Of a stretch of 64,000 nt of DNA, positions 34,011 to 42,704 are shown in pieces; the first letter of the stretch is position 1; the number at the start of each line of letters is the position of its first letter. The notes beneath the pieces are model-generated. The model was not told the DNA's origin, ran no database searches, and worked only from the letters and a program-made list of their open reading frames with translations. Origin of the DNA: JANXSS01 sp043729515 (GTDB lineage Bacteria > Pseudomonadota > Gammaproteobacteria > Burkholderiales > Burkholderiaceae_D); the NCBI GenBank assembly GCA_043729515.1, contig JAYTLK010000259.1:4518-68517 (forward strand). Direction: 5' to 3'. Both the position numbers and the translations under genes were made by a program.

Positions 34011-36104
34011 ATGGCTGATTTATCCCAAGTTTCCAGCACGATAGACGAATCAAAAATAGTCACTTTTCCAGACTCGCCGTTCCGGCTTTTCCAGCCGTTC
34101 GCGCCGGCGGGCGATCAGCCGGCGGCGATTGCGCAATTGGTTGAAGGGATCAACGATGGCCTGTCATATCAGACCCTGTTGGGTGTGACCGGATCGGGCA
34201 AGACGTACACAATGGCCAACGTGATTGCACGGATGGGGCGGCCTGCGATCATCTTCGCGCCCAACAAAACGCTTGCGGCCCAGTTGTACAGCGAATTCCG
34301 CGAGTTTTTTCCGCAAAATGCCGTCGAGTACTTCGTCAGTTATTACGATTACTACCAGCCAGAGGCGTATGTTCCGCAGCGCGACTTGTTCATCGAGAAA
34401 GATTCTTCGATCAACGAGCATATCGAGCAGATGCGCTTGTCATGCACGAAATCGTTGATGGAACGACGCGACGTCGTGATCGTGGCAACCGTGTCGGCGA
34501 TCTACGGCATCGGCAATCCGAATGAATATCACCAGATGATCCTGACCTTGCGGGCGCGTGACAAGGTCAGCCAGCGTGACATCATTGCCCGCCTGATCCA
34601 GATGCAGTACACCCGCAACGAGATCGATTTCAGCCGGGGCATGTTCCGGGTGCGGGGCGACACGATCGATGTGTTTCCAGCCGAGCATGCAGAACTGGCC
34701 GTGCGCATCGAAATGTTCGACGACGAGATCGACAGCCTGCAGTTGTTCGATCCGCTCACCGGCAGGATACGGCAGAAGATTCCCCGTTTTACGGTCTATC
34801 CCGGGTCGCATTACGTCACGCCGCGCAGCACGGTCCTGCGGGCGATCGAATCGATCAAGCTGGAATTGCGCGACCGTCTGGAGTTTTTCCGCAAAGAAAA
34901 CAAGCTGATCGAGGAGCAGCGGTTGGAGCAGCGCACCCGGTTTGACCTCGAAATGATGCAGGAGATCGGTTTCACCAAGGGGATCGAAAACTATTCGCGG
35001 CACCTGAGCGGCGCCATGCCAGGCGAGCCGCCGCCGACGTTGGTCGACTACCTGCCGCCGGATGCGCTGATGTTCATGGACGAGTCGCATGTGCTGCTGG
35101 GGCAACTCAACGGCATGTACAACGGCGATCGGGCGCGCAAGACCAACCTGGTCGATTATGGTTTCCGCCTTCCATCAGCGCTGGACAACCGCCCGCTGCG
35201 CTTCGATGAATTCGAAGGGAAGATGCGGCAGACCGTGTTCGTTTCCGCCACGCCGGCGGATTACGAAACCAAGCATGCCGGGCAGGTGGTGGAACAGGTG
35301 GTGCGCCCGACGGGCCTGGTGGATCCTGGCATCGAAGTTCGGCCGGCGTCGTCACAGGTCGATGATCTGATGAACGAGATCACCGACCGGGTCTCGAAAA
35401 ACGAACGGGTGCTGGTGACGACGCTGACAAAGCGGATGTCGGAGCAGTTGACCGAATTTTTAAGCGACAACGGCGTGAAGGTGCGCTATTTGCACAGCGA
35501 CATCGACACCGTCGAGCGGGTGGAAATCATCCGTGATCTGCGCCTGGGGACTTTCGACGTTCTGGTCGGCATCAATCTGTTGCGGGAAGGACTGGATCTC
35601 CCGGAGGTGTCGCTGGTCGCGATTCTCGACGCCGACAAGGAAGGTTTCTTGCGGTCCGAGCGCAGCTTGATCCAGACCATCGGACGCGCGGCGCGGAACC
35701 TCAACGGCAAGGCAATCCTGTACGGCGACAAGATCACGGACTCGATGCGACGGGCGATCGACGAGACGGAGCGGCGGCGCACGAAGCAGGTGGCATTCAA
35801 TCTCGAGCACAACATCACGCCGACCGGCATCCAGAAGGAAATCAAGGATCTGATTGACGGCGTCTACAGTCAGGCCGAGGCACGTGCCGGATTGCAGGCT
35901 GCCCAGGAGACAGCGAAATACGAGTCGATGAGTGAAAAGCAGGTAAGCAAGGAAATCAAGCGCCTGGAAAAGCTCATGATCGATCACGCCAAGAACCTGG
36001 AATTCGAAAAAGCCGCGCAGGTCCGCGATCAGCTGCGGATCGTCAAGGAGCAATTGTTCGGTGCGGGCGGTAGCGATAACGTCGTGCCGCTGGCACAAGG
36101 ATGA
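34011..36104 (+). CDS. uvrB: Excinuclease ABC subunit B
   Basis: The 697-residue DNA-repair helicase starts at ATG 34011; the open frame further upstream runs over the divergent promoter region. Walker A GVTGSGKT is at residues 58-65. YYDYYQPEAYVP lies in the beta-hairpin that probes damage. Motif LMFMDESHV (DEAD-like) and the C-terminal UVR motif binding UvrC (KLMIDHAKNLEFEKAAQVRDQL in pieces) are present. The last codons overlap the next gene by 4 bases. Confidence 0.97.
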   Translation: MADLSQVSSTIDESKIVTFPDSPFRLFQPFAPAGDQPAAIAQLVEGINDGLSYQTLLGVTGSGKTYTMANVIARMGRPAIIFAPNKTLAAQLYSEFREFFPQNAVEYFVSYYDYYQPEAYVPQRDLFIEKDSSINEHIEQMRLSCTKSLMERRDVVIVATVSAIYGIGNPNEYHQMILTLRARDKVSQRDIIARLIQMQYTRNEIDFSRGMFRVRGDTIDVFPAEHAELAVRIEMFDDEIDSLQLFDPLTGRIRQKIPRFTVYPGSHYVTPRSTVLRAIESIKLELRDRLEFFRKENKLIEEQRLEQRTRFDLEMMQEIGFTKGIENYSRHLSGAMPGEPPPTLVDYLPPDALMFMDESHVLLGQLNGMYNGDRARKTNLVDYGFRLPSALDNRPLRFDEFEGKMRQTVFVSATPADYETKHAGQVVEQVVRPTGLVDPGIEVRPASSQVDDLMNEITDRVSKNERVLVTTLTKRMSEQLTEFLSDNGVKVRYLHSDIDTVERVEIIRDLRLGTFDVLVGINLLREGLDLPEVSLVAILDADKEGFLRSERSLIQTIGRAARNLNGKAILYGDKITDSMRRAIDETERRRTKQVAFNLEHNITPTGIQKEIKDLIDGVYSQAEARAGLQAAQETAKYESMSEKQVSKEIKRLEKLMIDHAKNLEFEKAAQVRDQLRIVKEQLFGAGGSDNVVPLAQG

Positions 36105-36970
36105 CCGGCACGCCTGCTCCTGGTCCCCTGATCGATCGGGCGACAGGGGCAGATGCGCCGGCGCGATGGTTGGCCGACATGGCTGGGCGTCATCGCGACA
36201 TGATTGACAGGATGCTGGACCAGGCGCATCCCGCCTGGCAACCGGTGCTCCTGCTCGGGCTGCATGCGCTTTCCAGAAAAGACGCGGAGTATTTGCCGGC
36301 CTTGCTGGATGGCGCGTTTCTGCCAACCAAAGCTCGTCTGTTCGCCGCGTTTTCCCGTGCGCCGGAGGCAACCCGTTATGTATTGGTGGGGGAAGGGCCG
36401 TATCCGCGCGAAGCCAGTGCGACCGGCGTGTGCTTCATGGATGGCGCCGTCGACTCCCTCTGGTCGACGAAGGGATTGTCTACCGCGGTCAATCGCGCAA
36501 CCTCGCTGCGTAATTTCATGAAAATGCTGCTCGTCGCGGACGGCGCTCTTGCGGCTGAGCGGACATCTGGCGACGCCCTGACTGGTGTCGCTGCGCGCGC
36601 GGTCCTATCCGACTCAGGCAGGATCAAGACCTTGCCGGAGCTTCAGGAAAACCTGGTCATGCGGGGCTTCTTGTTGTTGAACGCCGCACTGGTGTTTCGC
36701 GCCGACGTACCGCCTGCGCAGGAAGCGCGCGCGTGGCGCCCGTTTCTGGAAGTCATCCTGGCCCATTTGCTGCAGACGGCAATAGAGGCAGGCATCGATC
36801 CGCCGACGCTCGTACTGTGGGGGAAAATTGCCGCGCAGATTGATGGATTCGCGGCTGCAAGCATGTTTCCGAGATCGGCAGCCGAGCATCCGTACAACCT
36901 CAGCTTCATTACCAACCCAGCCATGCAGGCGCTGTTTCGCCCCATGAATTTGCTGCAAAGCCGCATTTGA
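36101..36970 (+). CDS. Uracil-DNA-glycosylase-fold protein lacking the catalytic aspartate
   Basis: The 289-residue protein aligns by eye with family 1 UNG along its length. FLPTKARLFAAFSR corresponds to the region before the water-activating loop; VLVGEGPYP (94-102) to VILGQDPYH; SLRNFMKMLL (135-144) to the P-rich/helix block; GFLLLNAALVFR (189-200) to GVLLLNTVLTVR; LVLWG (237-241) to FLLWG; and EHPYNLSF (262-269) to the HPSPLS minor-groove loop. The catalytic Asp is Gly99 here, PYH is PYP and HPS is HPY. It overlaps uvrB by 4 bases, so a DNA-repair link is inferred. It may be inactive on uracil or act differently. Confidence 0.65.
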   Translation: MTGTPAPGPLIDRATGADAPARWLADMAGRHRDMIDRMLDQAHPAWQPVLLLGLHALSRKDAEYLPALLDGAFLPTKARLFAAFSRAPEATRYVLVGEGPYPREASATGVCFMDGAVDSLWSTKGLSTAVNRATSLRNFMKMLLVADGALAAERTSGDALTGVAARAVLSDSGRIKTLPELQENLVMRGFLLLNAALVFRADVPPAQEARAWRPFLEVILAHLLQTAIEAGIDPPTLVLWGKIAAQIDGFAAASMFPRSAAEHPYNLSFITNPAMQALFRPMNLLQSRI

Positions 36971-37097
36971 CCGTTTTTGTCTGCCGCTCACTACGCGCCG
37001 TCCGAAAAAATGCAATTCGACAAGATATTGGTTGAAGTGAATATAAGTCGGGGGCGATTCGTTCATGCACCCCGAGGCGCCCGGGACAGACCAGTAC

Positions 37098-37126
37098 CTG
37101 ACAAGATTACTCAAGTTTGCTATACT
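37098..37126 (+). promoter_or_regulatory. Predicted sigma-70 promoter of the isc operon
   Basis: CTGACA (37098-37103), a 17-base spacer and TATACT (37121-37126) each match the consensus boxes in five of six positions. The -10 box overlaps the IscR site. Confidence 0.75.
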
Positions 37127-37146
37127 TGAGTGAATTGATCGGCTAT
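37122..37146 (+). promoter_or_regulatory. IscR type 1 binding site
   Basis: The 25 bases starting ATACTTGAGT and ending TCGGCTAT match the E. coli type 1 consensus, as I remember it, in 22 positions. The site overlaps the -10 box and start point, as expected for autorepression by [2Fe-2S]-IscR. It lies 36 bases before the iscR ATG. Confidence 0.8.
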
Positions 37147-37182
37147 TCACTTTGATGCCGAATGAGATCAGGACGGGTAACC

Positions 37183-37653
37183 ATGCGTTTGACCACAAAA
37201 GGCCGTTTTGCCGTAACTGCCATGATCGACGTTGCAATGCGGCAAGATCAAGGCCCGGTGACACTGGCAGGAATCAGCGCTCGGCAGGAAATTTCGCTTT
37301 CTTATCTGGAGCAGCTTTTCGGCAAGCTGCGGCGGCATGAGATCGTCGAGTCGGTGCGTGGCCCGGGTGGCGGTTACCACTTGGCGCGGCCGGCGCAGGA
37401 TGTCACGGTTGCCGACATCATCATTGCCGTTGACGAGCCGATCGATGCGACGCAATGCGGCGGCAAGGAAAACTGCCATGGCTCCGAGGAGCACGGCGTG
37501 CGTTGCATGACGCACGATCTGTGGGCCACGCTGAACGCGAAGATGGTTGATTATCTCGACTCAGTGTCATTGAAAGATCTGGTCGATCAGCAAAGACTGA
37601 AGCAGTCCGAACAAAACGTCGTCGTGGTGCATCGGCACCATGCCGCAGCTTGA
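37183..37653 (+). CDS. iscR: Fe-S cluster regulator IscR (Rrf2 family)
   Basis: The 156-residue protein starts MRLTTKGRFAVTAMIDVAM, the conserved IscR N-terminus, at ATG 37183. The winged helix includes SYLEQLFGKLR and VRGPGGGYHLAR. Candidate cluster ligands are C92, C98, C108 and H111; relative to E. coli (C92, C98, C104, H107) there is a four-residue insertion before the third cysteine. It senses [2Fe-2S] supply and represses its own operon through the site upstream. Confidence 0.95.
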   Translation: MRLTTKGRFAVTAMIDVAMRQDQGPVTLAGISARQEISLSYLEQLFGKLRRHEIVESVRGPGGGYHLARPAQDVTVADIIIAVDEPIDATQCGGKENCHGSEEHGVRCMTHDLWATLNAKMVDYLDSVSLKDLVDQQRLKQSEQNVVVVHRHHAAA

Positions 37654-37673
37654 ATTTAACGGAGCGTCGTGAG

Positions 37674-38927
37674 ATGAATGCACCAATCGAACAAAGTTTG
37701 CTGGACACGCTGAAAGCGCCGCATTTCCCGATTTACATGGATTACTCCTCCACGACGCCGATCGACCCGCGCGTGGCGGACAAGATGATCCCCTATCTGC
37801 GCGAGCAGTTCGGTAATCCGGCCTCGCGCAGCCACATGTACGGCTGGACCGCCGAGAAGGCGGTCGAGGAAGCGCGTGCACAGGTCGCCGCGCTGGTACA
37901 CGCCGACCCACGCGAGATCATCTGGACTTCCGGCGCAACCGAAGGCAACAACCTGGCCATCAAGGGTGCGGCGCATTTCTACAAAACCCGTGGCAAGCAC
38001 ATCATCACGGTCAAGACCGAACACAAGGCGGTGCTCGACACGGTGCGTGAACTGGAGCGCCAGGGCTTCGAGGCGACCTATCTGCAGCCGCTGGACAATG
38101 GCCTGATCACGATCGAGCAGTTGGCCGAGGCGATTCGTCCGGACACGATCCTGGTATCGGTCATGCTGGTCAATAACGAGATCGGCGTGATCCAGCCGAT
38201 CGATGCCATCGGTGAACTCTGCCGCAGCAAGGGCATCATTTTTCACTGCGATGCGGCGCAGGCGACCGGCAAGATCGAGATCGACCTGGAAAAGACCAAG
38301 GTCGACCTGATGACGTTCACGGCCCACAAGACCTATGGCCCGAAAGGCATCGGCGCGTTGTATGTGCGCCGCAAGCCGCGGGTGCGGATCGAGGCGCAGA
38401 TGCATGGCGGCGGGCACGAGCGCGGTCTGCGTTCAGGCACGCTGGCCACGCACCAGATCGTCGGCATGGGCGAGGCGTTCCGGATCGCCCGCGAGGAAAT
38501 GGACAGCGAGCGGGCCCGCATCATCGGCCTGCGCGATCGACTGGCCAAGGGCCTGCAGGAGATCGAAGAGGTCTACATCAACGGCGACATGGCGCACCGG
38601 GTGCCGCACAACCTGAACGTGAGCTTCAATTACGTCGAAGGGGAATCGCTGATCATGGCGATCAAGGATCTGGCGGTGTCGTCCGGTTCGGCTTGTACTT
38701 CGGCCAGTCTGGAACCATCTTATGTATTGCGGGCACTGGGCCGCAGTGATGAACTGGCGCACAGCTCGATCCGTTTCACGTTCGGGCGCTTCACAACTGA
38801 AGCTGAGATCGACTTCACCATCGGGCTGATCAAGGAAAAAGTTGCCAAGCTGCGCGAACTGTCGCCGCTGTGGGACATGCACAAGGAAGGCATCGACCTC
38901 AGCACGATCCAGTGGGCGGCGCACTAG
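37674..38927 (+). CDS. iscS: Cysteine desulfurase IscS
   Basis: The 417-residue PLP enzyme removes sulfur from cysteine for Fe-S clusters and other thio-cofactors. The PLP lysine is K219 in FTAHKTYGPKG and the active cysteine is C341 in SSGSACTSASLEPS. Both are offset by 13 from E. coli IscS because of a longer N-terminus. GGAG lies 9 bases before ATG 37674. It follows iscR by 20 bases. Confidence 0.97.
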   Translation: MNAPIEQSLLDTLKAPHFPIYMDYSSTTPIDPRVADKMIPYLREQFGNPASRSHMYGWTAEKAVEEARAQVAALVHADPREIIWTSGATEGNNLAIKGAAHFYKTRGKHIITVKTEHKAVLDTVRELERQGFEATYLQPLDNGLITIEQLAEAIRPDTILVSVMLVNNEIGVIQPIDAIGELCRSKGIIFHCDAAQATGKIEIDLEKTKVDLMTFTAHKTYGPKGIGALYVRRKPRVRIEAQMHGGGHERGLRSGTLATHQIVGMGEAFRIAREEMDSERARIIGLRDRLAKGLQEIEEVYINGDMAHRVPHNLNVSFNYVEGESLIMAIKDLAVSSGSACTSASLEPSYVLRALGRSDELAHSSIRFTFGRFTTEAEIDFTIGLIKEKVAKLRELSPLWDMHKEGIDLSTIQWAAH

Positions 38928-38991
38928 CATAAAAGAATCGACCGGAGTTTGCCATTTCGGCGCCCGGTATCATCATCGAAGGAGCAGCAAA

Positions 38992-39393
38992 ATGGCTTAT
39001 TCCGAAAAAGTACTCGATCATTACGAGAATCCACGCAATGTCGGCGCCTTCGACAAGGGTGACGACAGCATCGGCACCGGCATGGTCGGCGCGCCTGCCT
39101 GCGGCGACGTCATGAAACTGCAGATCAAGGTCGGCGCCGACGGCCTGATCGAGGATGCGAAATTCAAGACCTATGGCTGCGGCTCGGCGATTGCGTCGTC
39201 GTCGCTGGTGACAGAATGGGTCAAGGGCAAGACGCTGGATCAGGCGCTGGACATTCGCAACACGCAGATCGCCGAAGAGCTGGCGCTGCCACCGGTGAAG
39301 ATCCATTGCTCGATCCTGGCTGAAGACGCGATCAAGGCGGCCGTGGCGGATTACAAGACGAAGCACAACATCGCTGCCAAGGCAGTGGCCTGA
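38992..39393 (+). CDS. iscU: Iron-sulfur scaffold IscU
   Basis: The 133-residue scaffold assembles clusters on C37, C63 and C106 with D39 (GAPACGDVM, YGCGSAIASSS, LPPVKIHCSILAEDAI). The LPPVK motif recognised by HscA is intact. GGAG precedes ATG 38992 by eight bases. The gap from iscS is 64 bases. Confidence 0.97.
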   Translation: MAYSEKVLDHYENPRNVGAFDKGDDSIGTGMVGAPACGDVMKLQIKVGADGLIEDAKFKTYGCGSAIASSSLVTEWVKGKTLDQALDIRNTQIAEELALPPVKIHCSILAEDAIKAAVADYKTKHNIAAKAVA

Positions 39394-39410
39394 GCTGCAA
39401 GGATCTGACG

Positions 39411-39734
39411 ATGGCAATCACCCTGACCGAAAAAGCAGCCAAGCACATCAGCCGCTACATCGACCGCCGCGGCAAGGGCATTGGCCTGCGCTTTGGCGTG
39501 CGTACCACAGGTTGTTCGGGGCTGGCCTACAAGCTGGAATATGTCGATGAAAGCACGAGCGAAGACAGTATCTTCGAGTCGCACGGCATCAAGGTGTTCG
39601 TCGATCCGAAGAGCCTGCCTTACATCGACGGCACCGAACTCGATTTTGCACGGGAAGGGTTGAACGAAGGCTTCAAGTTCCATAATCCGAACGTCAAGGA
39701 CGAGTGCGGGTGTGGTGAAAGCTTTCGCATCTAG
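39411..39734 (+). CDS. iscA: A-type iron-sulfur carrier IscA
   Basis: The 107-residue protein has the three A-type cysteines C35 (RTTGCSGLAY), C99 and C101 (ECGCGESF). It delivers clusters or iron to apo-proteins. It starts 18 bases after iscU. Its stop is followed by a stem-loop and a terminator-like element before hscB. Confidence 0.97.
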   Translation: MAITLTEKAAKHISRYIDRRGKGIGLRFGVRTTGCSGLAYKLEYVDESTSEDSIFESHGIKVFVDPKSLPYIDGTELDFAREGLNEGFKFHNPNVKDECGCGESFRI

Positions 39735-39741
39735 TCATCGT

Positions 39742-39772
39742 GCCGGATGCATTTTTGTAATGCATCACCGGC
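39742..39772 (+). other. Stem-loop between iscA and hscB
   Basis: GCCGGATGCAT and ATGCAT-CA-CCGGC pair over 11 bases with a two-base bulge and a seven-base loop. It begins eight bases after the iscA stop, a position often seen for 3'-end protecting or RNase-processing structures. Confidence 0.55.
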
Positions 39773-39798
39773 GCGGATCGGTCGGTATCCAGCTTTCG

Positions 39799-39830
39799 AG
39801 CCTGTCGATGTCCGAACAGGCTTTTGTTTT
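39799..39830 (+). terminator. Intrinsic terminator-like element upstream of hscB
   Basis: AGCCTGT, a ten-base loop, ACAGGCT and then TTTTGTTTT form an intrinsic terminator pattern that ends just nine bases before the hscB ATG. It would separate iscRSUA from hscBA-fdx, fully or in part. Confidence 0.65.
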
Positions 39831-39838
39831 GAGTTTGC

Positions 39839-40351
39839 ATGCAAAATCACTTCGAATTGTTCGACCTGCCGGCGCGTTTTACCATCGATCCGATACGACT
39901 CGACCGCGCCTATCATCACGTCCAGGGCCGTGTTCATCCGGACCGCTTCTCGACCGCCAGCGACGCCGAAAAACGCGTTGCAATGCAATGGGCGACGCGG
40001 GCAAACGAGGCCTATCAAACCCTGAAGCAGCCCTTGACGCGTGCTGCCTATTTGTGTGAACTGAACGGTGTCGACCTGCAGGTGGAATCGAACACCGCCA
40101 TGCCGCCGGGATTCTTGATGCAGCAGATCGAATGGCGCGAGGCGCTGGACGACGCGCGTGCCGCGCGCGACGAGGCCGGTCTGGAGGTGCTGGATGCAAC
40201 CCTGGCTGCCAGCCGCCGGGAATTGATCGAGGCGATCGGTCAGGCGCTTGACGCCGATGCGTTTGCTGCAGCCGCCATCGACGTGCGCAAGCTGATGTTC
40301 ATCGAAAAATTCGGTGAAGAAGTCGGCGCCACCTTCGACTGGCTCGCTTGA
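39839..40351 (+). CDS. hscB: Co-chaperone HscB
   Basis: This 170-residue J-type co-chaperone starts MQNHFELFDLPARF. The HPD motif (33-35) in RVHPDRFSTA stimulates HscA ATPase. The C-terminal helical domain that binds IscU ends LMFIEKFGEEV, typical of HscB. No strong ribosome site is visible because the terminator-like hairpin occupies that space, which may limit its expression. Confidence 0.95.
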   Translation: MQNHFELFDLPARFTIDPIRLDRAYHHVQGRVHPDRFSTASDAEKRVAMQWATRANEAYQTLKQPLTRAAYLCELNGVDLQVESNTAMPPGFLMQQIEWREALDDARAARDEAGLEVLDATLAASRRELIEAIGQALDADAFAAAAIDVRKLMFIEKFGEEVGATFDWLA

Positions 40352-40408
40352 AGGTCAAGCAAGCCGTTACCGCCATTTTTTACGCCTACCAGAATCGAAC
40401 GACACATC

Positions 40409-42271
40409 ATGGCGCTACTGCAGATCTCCGAACCCGGCATGTCGACCGCGCCGCACCAGCACCGACTGGCCGTGGGCATCGACCTCGGCACGACCAACTC
40501 GCTGGTGGCGACGGTGCGCAACAGCGTGCCCGAAGTGTTGAACGATGAAGAGGGCCGGGCACTGTTGCCGTCGGTCGTGCGGTATCTGGCGAATGGCCAT
40601 GCGAAAATCGGACATGTGGCCGAAGCCGCCCGCACGATTGATCCGAAGAACACGATCGTCTCGGTCAAGCGGTTCATGGGCCGGGGATTGAAGGACATTG
40701 CCCACGCTGAAAATCTGCCATATGACTTCCTTGACTCGCCCGGCATGGTGCAATTGAAGACCGTGGCGGGCGTGAAAAGTCCGGTGGAAGTGTCGGCCCA
40801 GATCCTGGCCACGCTGCGTCAACTGGCTGAAGATGCATTGGGCGACGAGCTGGTGGGCGCCGTCATCACGGTGCCGGCGTATTTCGACGATGCGCAACGC
40901 CAGGCCACCAAGGATGCCGCCAAACTGGCGGGCCTGAATGTGCTGCGACTGCTGAACGAACCGACAGCGGCCGCGATCGCTTATGGCCTCGACAATGCAT
41001 CCGAAGGTATTTTTGCCGTCTATGACCTGGGCGGCGGCACCTTCGACATCTCGATTCTGAAACTGACGCGTGGTGTTTTCGAGGTTCTGTCGACGGGTGG
41101 TGATTCTGCCCTGGGTGGCGACGACTTCGATCATCGGATCCTGTGCTGGATCATTGCCGAAGCCGGTCTGGCACCCTTGTCGGATCAAGATACCAGTTTG
41201 CTCATGGTCAAGTCACGCGAAGCGAAGGAATTGTTGTCGACGCACAGCGAAACCCATATCGACGCGACCTTGCGCTCCGGCGAAGAGGTGCGCCTCACCT
41301 TGAGCGCAAACACCTTCGTCGACATTACCCGGCATCTGGTGGCAAAGACGATCACGCCGAGCCGCAAGGCGTTGCGCGACGCCGGGCTGACGGTCGACGA
41401 CATCGATGGCGTGGTGCTGGTTGGCGGCTCGACCCGCACGCCGCATGTGCGGCGGGCCGTCGGCGAATTTTTTCAAACCACGCCATTGGCCAACATCGAT
41501 CCGGACAAGGTGGTGGCATTGGGTGCGGCGATCCAGGCCAATCTGCTGGCCGGTAACCGCGCCAGTGGTGACGACTGGCTGTTGCTGGACGTGATTCCCC
41601 TGTCGCTCGGCATCGAGACCATGGGCGGGCTGGTGGAAAAGGTCATTCCGCGCAATTCGACCATTCCCTGCGCGCGGGCGCAGGAATTCACTACCTTCAA
41701 GGATGGCCAGGGCGCGATGGCCATCCAGGTGGTGCAGGGAGAGCGGGAGCTGGTGTCGGACTGTCGATCGTTGGCGAAATTCGACTTGCGCGGCATTCCG
41801 CCAATGGCCGCCGGCGCCGCACGCATCCGGGTGACATTCCAGGTCGATGCAGACGGATTGTTGTCGGTTGCAGCTCGGGAACTGCGCTCGGGTGTCGAAG
41901 CATCGGTGGTCGTCAAGCCGTCCTATGGACTTGCTGACGACACCATTTCCCGCATGCTGCAGGAGTCGTTTACATCGGCAGCCGGCGACATGCAGGCGCG
42001 GGCGCTGCGGGAAGAGCAGGTCGAGGCGGAGCGGATCCTGTCGGCCACGCAGTCGGCTCTGAATGCCGATGCCACGTTGCTGGAAACGCATGAGCAGCAG
42101 GATGTTGCTGGCCTGATGGACGGTGTTCGCGTGGCCATGCAGGGCAACGATCATCAGCGCATCAAGGAGGCGGTCCTGGCCCTGGCCGATGGCACCGAAG
42201 AATTCGCGGCCCGGCGCATGGATCGCAGCGTGCGCTCTGCATTGGCAGGGCGTCGGCTGGATGAGGTGTAG
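40409..42271 (+). CDS. hscA: Hsp70-type chaperone HscA
   Basis: This 620-residue Hsp70 is specialised for IscU. It begins with VGIDLGTTNSLVATVR and has AVITVPAYFDDAQRQATKDAAKLAGL, the phosphate-loop YDLGGGTFDISIL and VVLVGGSTRTPHVR. The substrate-binding half is slightly shorter than in DnaK, as usual for HscA. It lies 57 bases after hscB. Confidence 0.96.
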   Translation: MALLQISEPGMSTAPHQHRLAVGIDLGTTNSLVATVRNSVPEVLNDEEGRALLPSVVRYLANGHAKIGHVAEAARTIDPKNTIVSVKRFMGRGLKDIAHAENLPYDFLDSPGMVQLKTVAGVKSPVEVSAQILATLRQLAEDALGDELVGAVITVPAYFDDAQRQATKDAAKLAGLNVLRLLNEPTAAAIAYGLDNASEGIFAVYDLGGGTFDISILKLTRGVFEVLSTGGDSALGGDDFDHRILCWIIAEAGLAPLSDQDTSLLMVKSREAKELLSTHSETHIDATLRSGEEVRLTLSANTFVDITRHLVAKTITPSRKALRDAGLTVDDIDGVVLVGGSTRTPHVRRAVGEFFQTTPLANIDPDKVVALGAAIQANLLAGNRASGDDWLLLDVIPLSLGIETMGGLVEKVIPRNSTIPCARAQEFTTFKDGQGAMAIQVVQGERELVSDCRSLAKFDLRGIPPMAAGAARIRVTFQVDADGLLSVAARELRSGVEASVVVKPSYGLADDTISRMLQESFTSAAGDMQARALREEQVEAERILSATQSALNADATLLETHEQQDVAGLMDGVRVAMQGNDHQRIKEAVLALADGTEEFAARRMDRSVRSALAGRRLDEV

Positions 42272-42347
42272 GTTTCACACACGTTTTTACAACTACAACA
42301 ACAACTGCCGGATCGGAAGCTAGCCGACCGGTGAAGAGGAATCCGAA

Positions 42348-42686
42348 GTGCCACAGATCGTCGTTTTGCCCCATCCCGTCCTGTGTCCGCAAGGCGCCGT
42401 CATCGACGCGCCGGCCGGCAAATCCTTGTGCGACGCTTTGTTAGAGCACGACATCGACATCGAGCATGCATGCGAAAAATCATGTGCCTGCACCACGTGT
42501 CACGTAGTGGTCCGCGAGGGTTTCGATACGCTGGAGCCGGCGGAAGACAAGGAAGAGGATCTGCTGGACAAGGCGTGGGGGCTGGAAGCCGCGTCACGAT
42601 TGTCCTGCCAGGTCATTCTGGCAGAGGACGATCTGGTTGTCGAAATACCGAAATACACCATCAACCAGGTCAGTGAAGGCCACTGA
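42348..42686 (+). CDS. fdx: Isc-type [2Fe-2S] ferredoxin
   Basis: The 112-residue ferredoxin starts at a GTG preceded by AAGAGG. Cluster ligands are C42, C48, C51 and C87 (ACEKSCACTTC, RLSCQV), with the extra C46 seen in Isc ferredoxins. It supplies electrons for cluster assembly. No iscX follows; the next gene is convergent. Confidence 0.95.
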   Translation: MPQIVVLPHPVLCPQGAVIDAPAGKSLCDALLEHDIDIEHACEKSCACTTCHVVVREGFDTLEPAEDKEEDLLDKAWGLEAASRLSCQVILAEDDLVVEIPKYTINQVSEGH

Positions 42687-42704
42687 CCCGGCAAGACGGT
42701 TTGC

